Of a stretch of DNA of 64,000 nt, positions 44,983-53,323 are shown piece after piece. Position 1 is the first letter of the stretch. The number at the start of each line of letters is the position of its first letter. This DNA is from CBFIDE01 sp965661265 (GTDB lineage: Bacteria > Bacteroidota > Bacteroidia > Flavobacteriales > Schleiferiaceae), in assembly GCA_965661265.1 (NCBI GenBank), contig CBFIDE010000003.1, positions 1-64,000 of the forward strand, given 5' to 3'. A program made the translations under genes and the position numbers. The notes under the pieces were generated by a model that was not told the DNA's origin, did no database searches, and worked only from the letters and a program-made list of their open reading frames with translations.

Positions 44983-45621
44983 TTAATCAACTTGGGCATT
45001 TAAATCCTTTAATGCTTCTATAATTGAATTTATACTCGCTCTTTCTTTATAATTATAATCAAAGTGTCTAAATACTATAATCCCCTCTTTTGAAATAACA
45101 TAAGTAGCAGGAACTACAAGCATCGCTTCTTCTTGATCATTATATTCCGCTAAATCAATTTGCTTGGCTAGCTTTATTTTATTCCTATAAGCTTTATTTA
45201 CTATAAATACTCCGTCAAATTGTTCTCCGATTTTATCACCTTCATCACTAATAATAGTTAGGCCAGGAAACATTCCAGCACTTTCATCTAAATGCTCTTT
45301 ATTCTCTGGAGAAATACCAACAAATATTGCCCCTTCATCTATTATCATACTGAGCGAATCATTCAAACTGTTCAGATATTTAGAACAATAAGGGCACCAA
45401 TTCCCTCTATAAAAATTTAGAACAACAGGACCATTTTCTAAGGCTATATAAAGATCAAAAGGCTCTCCATTTTGATTGGTTGAAGTAAAGTTCTCAATTT
45501 TATCTCCTATTTTTAATCCCATAGGCAAATTATCTTTTTCCATCCCATATTTCTTAGGATCAGTCTGCGCTTGCGCGATATTTATAATCGCTAAAAAGCC
45601 AAATAATATTATTTTTCTCAT
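44983..45621 (-). CDS. Periplasmic peroxiredoxin-like protein
   Basis: Exported thioredoxin-fold protein of 212 residues: signal MRKIILFGFLAIINIAQAQ, then the AhpC/TSA segment with the redox motif GNWCPYCSKYL (C76, C79). It resembles peroxiredoxin-like proteins with a CPxC site, as found in AhpC/TSA or Bcp relatives. It probably reduces peroxides or disulfides in the periplasm. It converges with the VIT1-type gene with three bases between the stops. Confidence 0.85.
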   Translation of the reverse strand: MRKIILFGFLAIINIAQAQTDPKKYGMEKDNLPMGLKIGDKIENFTSTNQNGEPFDLYIALENGPVVLNFYRGNWCPYCSKYLNSLNDSLSMIIDEGAIFVGISPENKEHLDESAGMFPGLTIISDEGDKIGEQFDGVFIVNKAYRNKIKLAKQIDLAEYNDQEEAMLVVPATYVISKEGIIVFRHFDYNYKERASINSIIEALKDLNAQVD

Positions 45622-45728
45622 TCTCTTTTTAAGTTTTTCACAAGCTCCAACAAAAAATATAATTCAAATGTCATAAAGCTTACACACTACTGTTTCTATT
45701 AAAACTTATCTTACTAAAAAATTAAACT

Positions 45729-46244
45729 ATGAGAACTAAATTATTTTTATCAGCCTTTATTGGCTTATTGTGTATTGGAACTGCATTTGCACAAATGGAT
45801 GGAAAAGGAAAAAAAGCGAGTCCAGCAGCAACTATGAAAGCAGAAATTGATGGAACAACAATTACTATCAATTACAGTCAACCAGCAGTAAAAGGAAGAG
45901 AGATTTATGGAGATCTTGTTCCTTTTGATAAGATTTGGAGAACTGGTGCAAATGAAGCCACTACCATCTCTTTTAGTGCGGATACTTACTTTGGTGGAAA
46001 AATGGTGAAGACTGGAACCTATTCTTTATTCACTATTCCTGGCGAAAAAGAATGGACTATTATTCTAAATTCTGAAGCAAAACAATGGGGAGCATATTCT
46101 TATAAAGTAGAGAATGATGTTCTAAGAGTAAAGGTAAAATCTGAAGCTGCTGAGATGACTGAAAGAATGACTTTTATGCATATGGATAGTTCTATTTATC
46201 TTGTTTGGGACAAGACAAGCGTACCTATTAAAATAGGAAAGTAA
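45729..46244 (+). CDS. DUF2911 secreted protein
   Basis: Protein of 171 residues with a signal peptide ending near TAFA-Q. DUF2911 marks: ITINYSQPAVKGREIYGDLVPFD and WRTGANEATTISFSAD, followed by YSLFTIPGEKEWTIILN. The function is unknown, but the family is widespread in Bacteroidota. The 3' end meets the NUDIX gene, and its terminator lies inside the NUDIX coding end. Confidence 0.92.
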   Translation: MRTKLFLSAFIGLLCIGTAFAQMDGKGKKASPAATMKAEIDGTTITINYSQPAVKGREIYGDLVPFDKIWRTGANEATTISFSADTYFGGKMVKTGTYSLFTIPGEKEWTIILNSEAKQWGAYSYKVENDVLRVKVKSEAAEMTERMTFMHMDSSIYLVWDKTSVPIKIGK

Positions 46245-46245
46245 A

Positions 46246-46830
46246 CTACTTTTTAAGCCCGACTTGTTCGGGCTTATTTTTTCTTAGATAATCAAGTTTT
46301 AAAGCGGCGGCAACACTAAGACTATCTACAATTTCTCCAGACAGAACCATTTCTAACAAACTGTCAAAACTAATTTTCTTAATTACTAAGTCTTCTGTGT
46401 CATCAGGATCCTTTTCTACCTCTTTTAACCCTTGAGCTAGATAAATAATTGCTCTTTCTGTGGTGGTACTATTAGAAAGATCCATTCTTTGTATTTCTGT
46501 CCATGTAGAAGCAATTAATCCAGCTTCTTCTCTGAGCTCTCTTTTAGCAGAGTCTAAAGCTAAATGATCTAAAGGTCCACCGCCTTCAATAATTTCCCAC
46601 GTAAATTTTCCATCAAAAGGAAAACGATCTTGACCTACAATCCAGGTATTCCAATTTTCATCAATTGGTATAATTCCAATTGCTAAATTTTTAAAGTGTA
46701 CTTGTCCATAAATTCCTTTCCCACCTCTTGGATTTATAACTTGATGTTCTGTTACTTTTATCCAAGGGTTGTCATATTTAATATCCTCAGATAATTCAAT
46801 CCAAGAACCTCTTTTCTTTTCGTTGCTCAT
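46246..46830 (-). CDS. NUDIX hydrolase (ADP-sugar pyrophosphatase-like)
   Basis: Hydrolase of 194 residues with the Nudix box GGGPLDHLALDSAKREL followed by REEAGL. The Glu usually found before the 7-residue spacer of the box is His here, but the catalytic REEAG core is intact. The rest resembles ADP-ribose or nucleoside-diphosphate-sugar pyrophosphatases (LDLSNSTTTERAIIY-like region). It follows the YwqK-repeat gene by two bases, so it is probably the second gene of that transcript. The exact substrate is unknown. Confidence 0.9.
   Translation of the reverse strand: MSNEKKRGSWIELSEDIKYDNPWIKVTEHQVINPRGGKGIYGQVHFKNLAIGIIPIDENWNTWIVGQDRFPFDGKFTWEIIEGGGPLDHLALDSAKRELREEAGLIASTWTEIQRMDLSNSTTTERAIIYLAQGLKEVEKDPDDTEDLVIKKISFDSLLEMVLSGEIVDSLSVAAALKLDYLRKNKPEQVGLKK
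46255..46283 (+). terminator. Terminator after the DUF2911 gene, inside the NUDIX 3' end
   Basis: Perfect 8-bp stem AAGCCCGA/TCGGGCTT (46255-46262 with 46268-46275) with loop CTTGT, followed by ATTTTTT on the plus strand. The same bases encode the C-terminal residues of the NUDIX protein on the other strand, so the two functions share sequence. Confidence 0.85.
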
Positions 46831-46832
46831 TA

Positions 46833-48425
46833 TTATTCTCTTGACCTTTCTAATTCTAAATCTCTGTCAAGTTTACGTCCATACTTTATTTTCTCCCCAT
46901 TGTATTTGATTTCTTCTCCATTTTCGTATTCAATACTAATAATTAACTCATTATTCTGATCAAAGAACTCCCAAATACCATCTCTTAATCCCGCACTATA
47001 TGAACCTCTTCTTTTAATACTTCCATCAGAATAGTAGTAAAAGAACTTACCGTTTTCAATATCATTCTCATAAGTACCTTCAAATATCAATTGATCCGTC
47101 TCAGTATTATAATGTTTCCAAGTTCCTATTCGTTCAGATTCAAAATAACTTCCTTCTTCTCTGTAATCATTAACATGATAGATCCAGGCACCTTCTTTTA
47201 AGCCCTCAACATATTGACCTTTAGAAATTACAGTTCCTGAGTCAGAATATTCTGTACTCAAACCATCCTCTAATCCTTTAAAATAAACTTCTTCTCTTAA
47301 AATAGAACCGTCTTCATAATACCAGGTCCATACACCATCAGCCAATCCTATAGAATATGATCCTTCTTGTTCTAAATTTGAGTTAGGATAAAAGTATTCC
47401 CACTTCTTCACTTTCAAACCATCTTGATACTTACCTTTTGCTTTCAATGTTAAGCTACTATCCGCATAATAGTATTCCCATTCACCTTGCTTTTGACCTA
47501 GCTCATCTACTATGCCTTTACTTAAAAGCCGACCAGCACTATAAATCTCAGAAGAAATCACATTTCCGTTCGCATCAAACTCTCTGTGAACCCCTTCTTT
47601 AATTCCATTTCTATAAGCACCTGAATATTTTAATCTACCTGTAATCGGATCTGATACTCTTCTAATTTCAATTTTAGCAGTCTCTGAGGCGTCTTCTTCC
47701 AATACACCCATTCTCCATTTCTCCACTCGAATTAAATCGCCAGAAGGCTTAAAAAACTTCCAATAACCATTTTTCAGATCATTCATAAAAGTACCTTCTA
47801 CCTTTACATTTCTATTAAGATGAAATTGCTTCCAAAGACCTTGCTTCTGTTCATTTTGATCGGTCTGGTTTATTCTTTGTTTTTTGACTAGCACACCTGA
47901 TTTAAAAGTATTGAGTTGAACTATTAATCCATCCTCATTATACTCATAACCTATTCCGGATTTAACATCGTTTTTATAAGGAACCTCCTGCTTGAGTGCT
48001 CCACTTTTAAAGTAATAAGAAGCATAATCTTCCTTCTTATCATTTCTAAAAATTTCCTTTTTATGAATTTTCGAATCTTTAAAAGTAGTCTTCAAACCTT
48101 CTTTTAATCCTTCCTTATATTCAATTATAAGACTGAGCTCACCTTCATCATCATAAAACTTCCATGGGCCATCTAGAACATATTCTTTACGATTACCTTC
48201 TGTCTTAATTTTTCCATTACGATAATAGCTTTTCCAATAACCATCGGGCTTATTATTTCGTAAATTACCCTCGCTAGACTTGGCTCCGCCTTCATAAAAG
48301 TAAGTTGTAAAAATGGAAGTATCTGTTTGGCATACCCCAAAGATGGGATTTAAAAAAATAAGGAGAAGAATCAGTAAGCTCTGATTATATATATAAGATA
48401 TCTTTTTATAATTTATAAAAAACAT
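46833..48425 (-). CDS. Large secreted YwqK/MORN-type repeat protein
   Basis: Protein of 530 residues with a signal-like N-terminus (SLLILLLIFLNPIFGVCQ). The rest is made of roughly twenty copies of a 22-24-residue unit of the form Y-x-x-G-x-x-x-G-x-W-x-x-Y-x-x-x-G-x-x-x-x, the YwqK (antitoxin component) and MORN type of beta-hairpin repeat. Such repeats form long solenoids on the cell surface or in membrane contacts. No toxin gene is beside it, so the YwqK antitoxin label should not be taken literally. It has an unusually long repeat array and is likely co-transcribed with the NUDIX gene. Confidence 0.88.
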   Translation of the reverse strand: MFFINYKKISYIYNQSLLILLLIFLNPIFGVCQTDTSIFTTYFYEGGAKSSEGNLRNNKPDGYWKSYYRNGKIKTEGNRKEYVLDGPWKFYDDEGELSLIIEYKEGLKEGLKTTFKDSKIHKKEIFRNDKKEDYASYYFKSGALKQEVPYKNDVKSGIGYEYNEDGLIVQLNTFKSGVLVKKQRINQTDQNEQKQGLWKQFHLNRNVKVEGTFMNDLKNGYWKFFKPSGDLIRVEKWRMGVLEEDASETAKIEIRRVSDPITGRLKYSGAYRNGIKEGVHREFDANGNVISSEIYSAGRLLSKGIVDELGQKQGEWEYYYADSSLTLKAKGKYQDGLKVKKWEYFYPNSNLEQEGSYSIGLADGVWTWYYEDGSILREEVYFKGLEDGLSTEYSDSGTVISKGQYVEGLKEGAWIYHVNDYREEGSYFESERIGTWKHYNTETDQLIFEGTYENDIENGKFFYYYSDGSIKRRGSYSAGLRDGIWEFFDQNNELIISIEYENGEEIKYNGEKIKYGRKLDRDLELERSRE

Positions 48426-48844
48426 AGTAATGATATTGTCCTGTTAATAGTAAGCATAAGTTTTCTTCATTTATTTGAAATTATCACTTATTAAGAGTTA
48501 TCCAAATAATAAACATACTTATGAACCTATTAAATTGCTTATTTACAAGAACTAACGAAAATAGTTAACAATTGTTAGGAAAGACTGTTTAGATTGTATT
48601 TTTGAAATCTTATTTTGATAATAATGTTCATATCCTCAAATTGAGTGGTTCATAATTTTAAGGTAAAAAATAATAAAAGAAAGAGTCTGTTTGGAATGTG
48701 TTTTGCTTGCGCGATTTTTATTTAAAACGCAAGAGAAAATAATAAAAAGTAATGAACAGTTTATGAATGGATTGTTTTTAAATTGTTAATAGTAAACAAC
48801 TCATATATAGCAAGTTAAACGAACTACTAAATTGTACTAACAGC
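48426..48844. other. 419-bp AT-rich gap between divergent genes
   Basis: No gene is evident. It carries near-matches to DnaA boxes (TTATCCAAA at 48498-48506 and TTATTTACA at 48539-48547; consensus TTATNCACA), the palindrome TAACAATTGTTA near 48568, and the 19-bp repeat at 48705. Promoters for the two divergent genes must lie here, but I could not place a convincing TAnnTTTG. An origin is possible but weakly supported. Confidence 0.4.
48705..48723 (+). repeat. 19-bp repeat copy 2 (GCTTGCGCGATTTTTATTT)
   Basis: Identical to the minus-strand copy at 17962-17980. Here it lies in the 419-bp gap, followed by an inverted arm (AAAACGCAAG), so it could form a small stem: CTTGCG with CGCAAG. Confidence 0.6.
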
Positions 48845-49267
48845 ATGAAAATAAGTATCGGAGGAGATCACGCAGCAGTGTCATTAAAAGCTAAGGTAAA
48901 AGCTTTATTAGAGTCTAGGTCAATAGAAGTTGAGGATTTTGGAACTAATTCTGAAGAAAGTGTTGACTATCCAGATTTTGGTCATCCTGTGGCCAGAGCA
49001 GTTGAAAGCAAGAATTCAGACTTAGGTATTGTAATTTGTGGAAGTGGCAATGGAATCAATATGGCTGTGAACAAACACAAAGGTATTCGTTCTGCATTAT
49101 GTTGGAATGAAGAGCTTGCATCTTTGAGTAGACAACATAATAACGCCAACGTATTAGCTTTACCGGCCAGATTTATATCTGAAGATTTAGGATTAAAAAT
49201 TGTAGAATCATTTTTAGATGCTAGTTTTGAAGGAGGACGTCATCAAAAAAGGGTAGATAAGATTTAG
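48845..49267 (+). CDS. rpiB: Ribose-5-phosphate isomerase B
   Basis: Interconverts ribose-5-phosphate and ribulose-5-phosphate in the pentose phosphate pathway; 140 residues. Seen: the N-terminal GGDHAAVSLK, the phosphate loop GSGNG with the catalytic C65 (VICGSGNGINMAV) and the ring-opening H98 (RQHNNANVLAL). The length is typical. It converges with a hydrolase gene, overlapping by four bases. Confidence 0.96.
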   Translation: MKISIGGDHAAVSLKAKVKALLESRSIEVEDFGTNSEESVDYPDFGHPVARAVESKNSDLGIVICGSGNGINMAVNKHKGIRSALCWNEELASLSRQHNNANVLALPARFISEDLGLKIVESFLDASFEGGRHQKRVDKI

Positions 49268-50133
49268 TAAAATACCCTTAAAAGAGAATCTAATTGTAAG
49301 CTTGCTTTTTCTTTATTGAAATTACCATCTCCTTTTAAAGTAGTCCACTTGACTAGAGGAACACGAGCTGCAAGCAAAGATTTTCCATCATTTTGAGCAT
49401 TAGAAGAGATTAAAGGAAAGTCCTCATAATTAATGTAAAGAGCTTCATTTTGATTATTATAAAGGTCTAAATAGCTTTCAGAGAAATAATAGGATTGCCA
49501 ATAACTATTGGTTGGCCTGAGTAAAACGTTATCTAAATTTTTTGTTTTTAAAGCTTTATACTCAAGGCTAAGAAATTTGTCAAAAGATCGAATTCCGTTT
49601 TGCTCTAAGTACTTTTCAAACTTAAAAGGCTTTTCATTTAGAGCCATATACTCCATTTCATATAAAGAGGAACGCGGGCCAGCATTGATACAAACTATTT
49701 TTGAATTTGGATATCCTTTAGATAAGGCTGGTGCTAAATAACCTCCTTCGCCAAGACCTATAATAAGGTTTAAGGATTTAGTGTTTTCTGAAGAATGTAT
49801 GTATTTATCCAACAAATCTTTAAGATCGTTTAATCGGGCATTTTTAGAGTCAAAAGTTCTTTTATCAAAAGAAGAATTACCCACCTTTGAGGGAATTATA
49901 ATGCTATATCCTTCCTTTTTTAAGGATTGAACCCAGCTTTGCTCAGGAAAGCTAAGGGAATCAAATAGATCAGGAATAATTAGCGCAAGCTTTGCGGTTT
50001 TAGAATTCTCGTACAGCTGATAATCTAACTTTACCCTATTCTCGTCAAGATCAACAGATGAGGCGATAAAGTTTACACTTTTGGAGCAGGAAAGGATAAT
50101 TAGAAATAGTGCAGGAACAATTAATCTACGCAT
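49264..50133 (-). CDS. Lipoprotein, alpha/beta-hydrolase-like, unknown function
   Basis: Protein of 289 residues with a lipoprotein signal (FLIILSCSKS). The middle has an alpha/beta hydrolase rhythm: LALIIPDLF, GYSIIIPSKVGNSSF, and a GxGxxG-type elbow at LIIGLGEGGYLAPAL where the Ser of the nucleophile elbow is replaced by Glu. It may therefore be a non-catalytic relative, or not a hydrolase at all. The function is unknown. Nearby genes give no hint. Confidence 0.7.
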   Translation of the reverse strand: MRRLIVPALFLIILSCSKSVNFIASSVDLDENRVKLDYQLYENSKTAKLALIIPDLFDSLSFPEQSWVQSLKKEGYSIIIPSKVGNSSFDKRTFDSKNARLNDLKDLLDKYIHSSENTKSLNLIIGLGEGGYLAPALSKGYPNSKIVCINAGPRSSLYEMEYMALNEKPFKFEKYLEQNGIRSFDKFLSLEYKALKTKNLDNVLLRPTNSYWQSYYFSESYLDLYNNQNEALYINYEDFPLISSNAQNDGKSLLAARVPLVKWTTLKGDGNFNKEKASLQLDSLLRVFY

Positions 50134-50217
50134 GAATCAAGGGTTTGAGTCAAAATTACTTAAAGAGTCTAGATTTAAGCTCATTTCACTGTGAATTTAT
50201 AATTTAGCAAGAGAAAT

Positions 50218-51075
50218 ATGAATATATACGTAATAAATACGGGCTATTTTAAACTAGATGGAGGCGCCATGTTTGGTGTAGTTCCAAAGTCTTTATGGCA
50301 AAGAACTAACCCTGCAGATGAGAATAATCTCTGTACTTGGGCAATGAGGAGCTTATTAATTGAGGATGGAGAAAGGCTTATATTAATAGACACCGGTATA
50401 GGAAACAAGCAATCAGATAAGTTCTTTGGTCATTATCACCTTCATGGTGACGACTCTCTAGACACGAATTTAACTAAGCTAGGATTTCACAGAGATGATA
50501 TTACAGATGTCTTTTTAACACATCTTCATTTTGATCACGTAGGAGGAGCAGTAGAAAGGTTTGCAGAAAAGGACTTTGCTTATCGGCCGGCTTTTAAAAA
50601 CGCTAAGTATTGGACCAATAAAAGACATTGGAAATGGGCAGTAGAGCCAAACGCTAGAGAAAAAGCATCCTTCTTACATGAAAATATTCTACCCTTAGAA
50701 GAAAGTGGACAGCTTGATTTTATTGCGGTAGATCAAGATGGAAAGCAGGAAACAGACTTAGGATTTCAAGTACAAGTAGTCTCCGGACATACAGATGCTC
50801 AAATGCTTCCGATAATAGAATATAAGGGCAAGACCATAGTTTTTATGGCAGACTTACTGCCATCAACGGGACATATACCTCTTGCCTTTGTTATGGGCTA
50901 TGATACGAGACCGCTTATTACATTAAGTGAAAAAGAGGCCTTTTTAAAGGAGGCTGCCGATAAAGAATATTATTTGTTTTTAGAACATGATTCAGTGAAT
51001 GAAATTTGTACTGTAAAGCATACTGAAAAAGGAATTAGACTGAACCAAACTTATAGTTTTAAAGAATTATTTTAA
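50218..51075 (+). CDS. MBL-fold metallo-hydrolase
   Basis: Metallo-beta-lactamase superfamily hydrolase of 285 residues. Metal motif HLHFDHVGG with H102, H104, D106 and H107, then a later His (HTDAQM) and Asp (MADLLPS), and a C-terminal His (EHDSVNE). There is no signal peptide. Such proteins include lactonases (quorum-quenching type) and other esterases; the motif fits the AHL-lactonase-like group but the substrate cannot be named. It is two bases upstream of the M1 peptidase gene. Confidence 0.88.
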   Translation: MNIYVINTGYFKLDGGAMFGVVPKSLWQRTNPADENNLCTWAMRSLLIEDGERLILIDTGIGNKQSDKFFGHYHLHGDDSLDTNLTKLGFHRDDITDVFLTHLHFDHVGGAVERFAEKDFAYRPAFKNAKYWTNKRHWKWAVEPNAREKASFLHENILPLEESGQLDFIAVDQDGKQETDLGFQVQVVSGHTDAQMLPIIEYKGKTIVFMADLLPSTGHIPLAFVMGYDTRPLITLSEKEAFLKEAADKEYYLFLEHDSVNEICTVKHTEKGIRLNQTYSFKELF

Positions 51076-51077
51076 AC

Positions 51078-52913
51078 ATGAAAAATATTTTTACAATTGC
51101 TTTTAGCATTAGCTTACTATTAGCTCAAGCACAATATTGGCAACAGGAAGTTGATTATAAAATGAATATTGATCTTAACGAAGAGACCAATATTTACAAA
51201 GGCAATTCAGAAATACGATACATTAATAACTCTCCTGATAGCCTGCAGCAAGTATTTATTCATTTATACTTCAATGCTTTTCAGCCAAATAGTATGATGG
51301 ACGTTAGGTCCAGAACTATCTCTGATCCAGATAAAAGAGTAGGTTCTAGAATAGAACAATTGGCTCCTTCAGAAATAGGGAACTATACCTTTTCTCAGGT
51401 AAGTATGGATGGTCAAGAGCTAGAATATACTATTGAGCAAACAATAATGAAGATAAAGCTTCCAAAGGCTCTTGCTCCTAATTCAGCGATGTTATTAAAC
51501 TTAAAGTTTGACGCTCAAATACCTATTCAAATAAGAAGGTCTGGAAGAGATAATTCTGAAGGAATCGATTATACAATGACACAGTGGTATCCAAAAATGG
51601 CGGAATACGATAGAGATGGTTGGCATATTGAGCCTTATGTGGGCAGAGAGTTTTATGGTGTTTTTGGAAATTTTGATGTTGAGATTACCGCAAACTCAGA
51701 TTTAATAATCGGCGGAAGCGGAGTACTTCAAAATGACTCAGAGATTTGGGAGGAAAAGAAGCTCAAGGATGGTATGCGGTTTTACCAAATGAAAAAGTCA
51801 AAATCTAAGACCAGAGTTTGGAAATTTAAAGCAGAGAAAGTACATGACTTTGCTTGGGCTGCAGATCAAGACTATATAAGGTATAGTGTAGAAGGTCCAA
51901 ATGATATTACCATAAACGCTTATTACCTGAAACCCGAAGCAAGTAATTGGGAAAAGCTTTCAGAGTATACACCTAAGTTCTTTATTGAAATGAATCAATA
52001 CTTTGGCGAGTACCCTTATCCTCAGTTTAGTATTATTCAAGGTGGTGATGGAGGTATGGAATACCCAATGTGTACGATGTTAAAAGGAACAGGAAAATTG
52101 GACGGTTTAATAGGAGTCTTTGTTCACGAAGCAGCACATAATTGGTATTATGGAATTTTGGCTACCAATGAATTTAGATATCCTTGGATGGATGAAGGTT
52201 TTACTTCTTATGCTGAGGCTGAAGTATTGAATATAATTAAAGAAGAGAATTTAGAGAACCCACACCTTCGTGCCTTAGATCTGAATAATAAGTACCTGAC
52301 CGTGCTAAAGAACCCAGAGCCCTTAGGAACACCAGGAGATTACTATTCAACAAATCAGAACTACGGCCTAAGTGCCTACATTAGAGGAGAGGCCTTTTTG
52401 ACACAGCTAAAATATATAGTTGGTGAAGAAAGCTTTAACCAAATTATGCTTGCTTACTTTGATGAGTGGAAATTCAAACACCCTAACCCTTGGGATTTTA
52501 TTAAGGTTGCTGAAGACGTAAGTGGCATCCAGCTTGACTGGTATTTAAACTACTTCCTTTATACAACTAAGCATATTGATTATGCGGTTGAAGAGGTGGC
52601 GCCTGCTCCAGACCAGAAGATTAAAATTAGCTTGAAAAGAAAAGGAGATTTCCCAATGCCAGTAAGGCTCTTGATAACCACAAAAAATGGAGCTCAGCTA
52701 GAGTATTATATCCCACTTGTAAGCATGCAGGGGAGCCCTAAAAACTCAGAAATTATTATGAAAGCTTGGCCTTGGACACACCCAACCTATGAGCTATTAT
52801 TAGAGATGGATATTAATAATGTTTTATCCGTAGAAATAGATCCAAATCTGAACACCTCAGATGCTGTTTCAGATGATAACGTTTGGACAAATGAACTTTT
52901 AATGGAAGAATAA
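51078..52913 (+). CDS. M1 family metallopeptidase
   Basis: Secreted aminopeptidase-type metalloprotease of 611 residues: signal with ISLLLAQAQ, the substrate motif GGMEYP at 325-330 (GxMEN in other M1 enzymes), zinc site H350, E351 and H354 (VHEAAHNWY) and the third ligand E373 (WMDEGFTSYAE). It ends with a beta-rich domain. The family cleaves N-terminal residues from peptides. It is common in Bacteroidota. It follows the MBL gene closely and is likely in the same transcript. Confidence 0.93.
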   Translation: MKNIFTIAFSISLLLAQAQYWQQEVDYKMNIDLNEETNIYKGNSEIRYINNSPDSLQQVFIHLYFNAFQPNSMMDVRSRTISDPDKRVGSRIEQLAPSEIGNYTFSQVSMDGQELEYTIEQTIMKIKLPKALAPNSAMLLNLKFDAQIPIQIRRSGRDNSEGIDYTMTQWYPKMAEYDRDGWHIEPYVGREFYGVFGNFDVEITANSDLIIGGSGVLQNDSEIWEEKKLKDGMRFYQMKKSKSKTRVWKFKAEKVHDFAWAADQDYIRYSVEGPNDITINAYYLKPEASNWEKLSEYTPKFFIEMNQYFGEYPYPQFSIIQGGDGGMEYPMCTMLKGTGKLDGLIGVFVHEAAHNWYYGILATNEFRYPWMDEGFTSYAEAEVLNIIKEENLENPHLRALDLNNKYLTVLKNPEPLGTPGDYYSTNQNYGLSAYIRGEAFLTQLKYIVGEESFNQIMLAYFDEWKFKHPNPWDFIKVAEDVSGIQLDWYLNYFLYTTKHIDYAVEEVAPAPDQKIKISLKRKGDFPMPVRLLITTKNGAQLEYYIPLVSMQGSPKNSEIIMKAWPWTHPTYELLLEMDINNVLSVEIDPNLNTSDAVSDDNVWTNELLMEE

Positions 52914-52915
52914 GT

Positions 52916-53299
52916 CTAGTCCTTTTTTAACTCTTCTATTTCAGATTTTGCTTGATTAAGGGCCTCTTTTAGAGAGGCTCTTTCATTTTCAGAAAGGTTT
53001 AATTCTTCAATTTTTAAATTGAGTTCTTTTTCTTTCTTCGCTTTCGCGATATTTAATTCAGCTATTTGTTCTTTTAAGTTTTTTACATGAGCATTTAACC
53101 CTCTGATGTCTTTATTAGAATTATTGCTAGATAGCCAAGAGTAGATGATATATGTAAGGAAACCTGTAGCAAAAACTAGATTTACAAGAAACTCAGAATT
53201 GGCACTATTATCTCCACCAATAAAAATGAGATATAAGGCCGCAGCGATAATAATAACACCAACGCTCAGCACTATAATCTCTAGATTTTTTCTTTTCAT
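52916..53299 (-). CDS. Small two-helix membrane protein with coiled coil
   Basis: Protein of 127 residues: membrane helices at about 7-27 and 36-58, a short polar segment and a coiled coil (about 70-127) with heptad Leu/Ile spacing. No family is recognised. The layout suggests a membrane-anchored structural or accessory protein. It follows RNase R by 24 bases on the same strand and may be co-transcribed, but a functional link is not shown. Confidence 0.65.
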   Translation of the reverse strand: MKRKNLEIIVLSVGVIIIAAALYLIFIGGDNSANSEFLVNLVFATGFLTYIIYSWLSSNNSNKDIRGLNAHVKNLKEQIAELNIAKAKKEKELNLKIEELNLSENERASLKEALNQAKSEIEELKKD

Positions 53300-53323
53300 A
53301 ATTGATAATTTAGTAGCTAAGTT

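Noticed and set aside
46833..48425. A toxin-antitoxin system around the YwqK-repeat protein
   Set aside because: YwqK is called an antitoxin component by name, but no toxin gene is adjacent; the partner gene is a NUDIX hydrolase.
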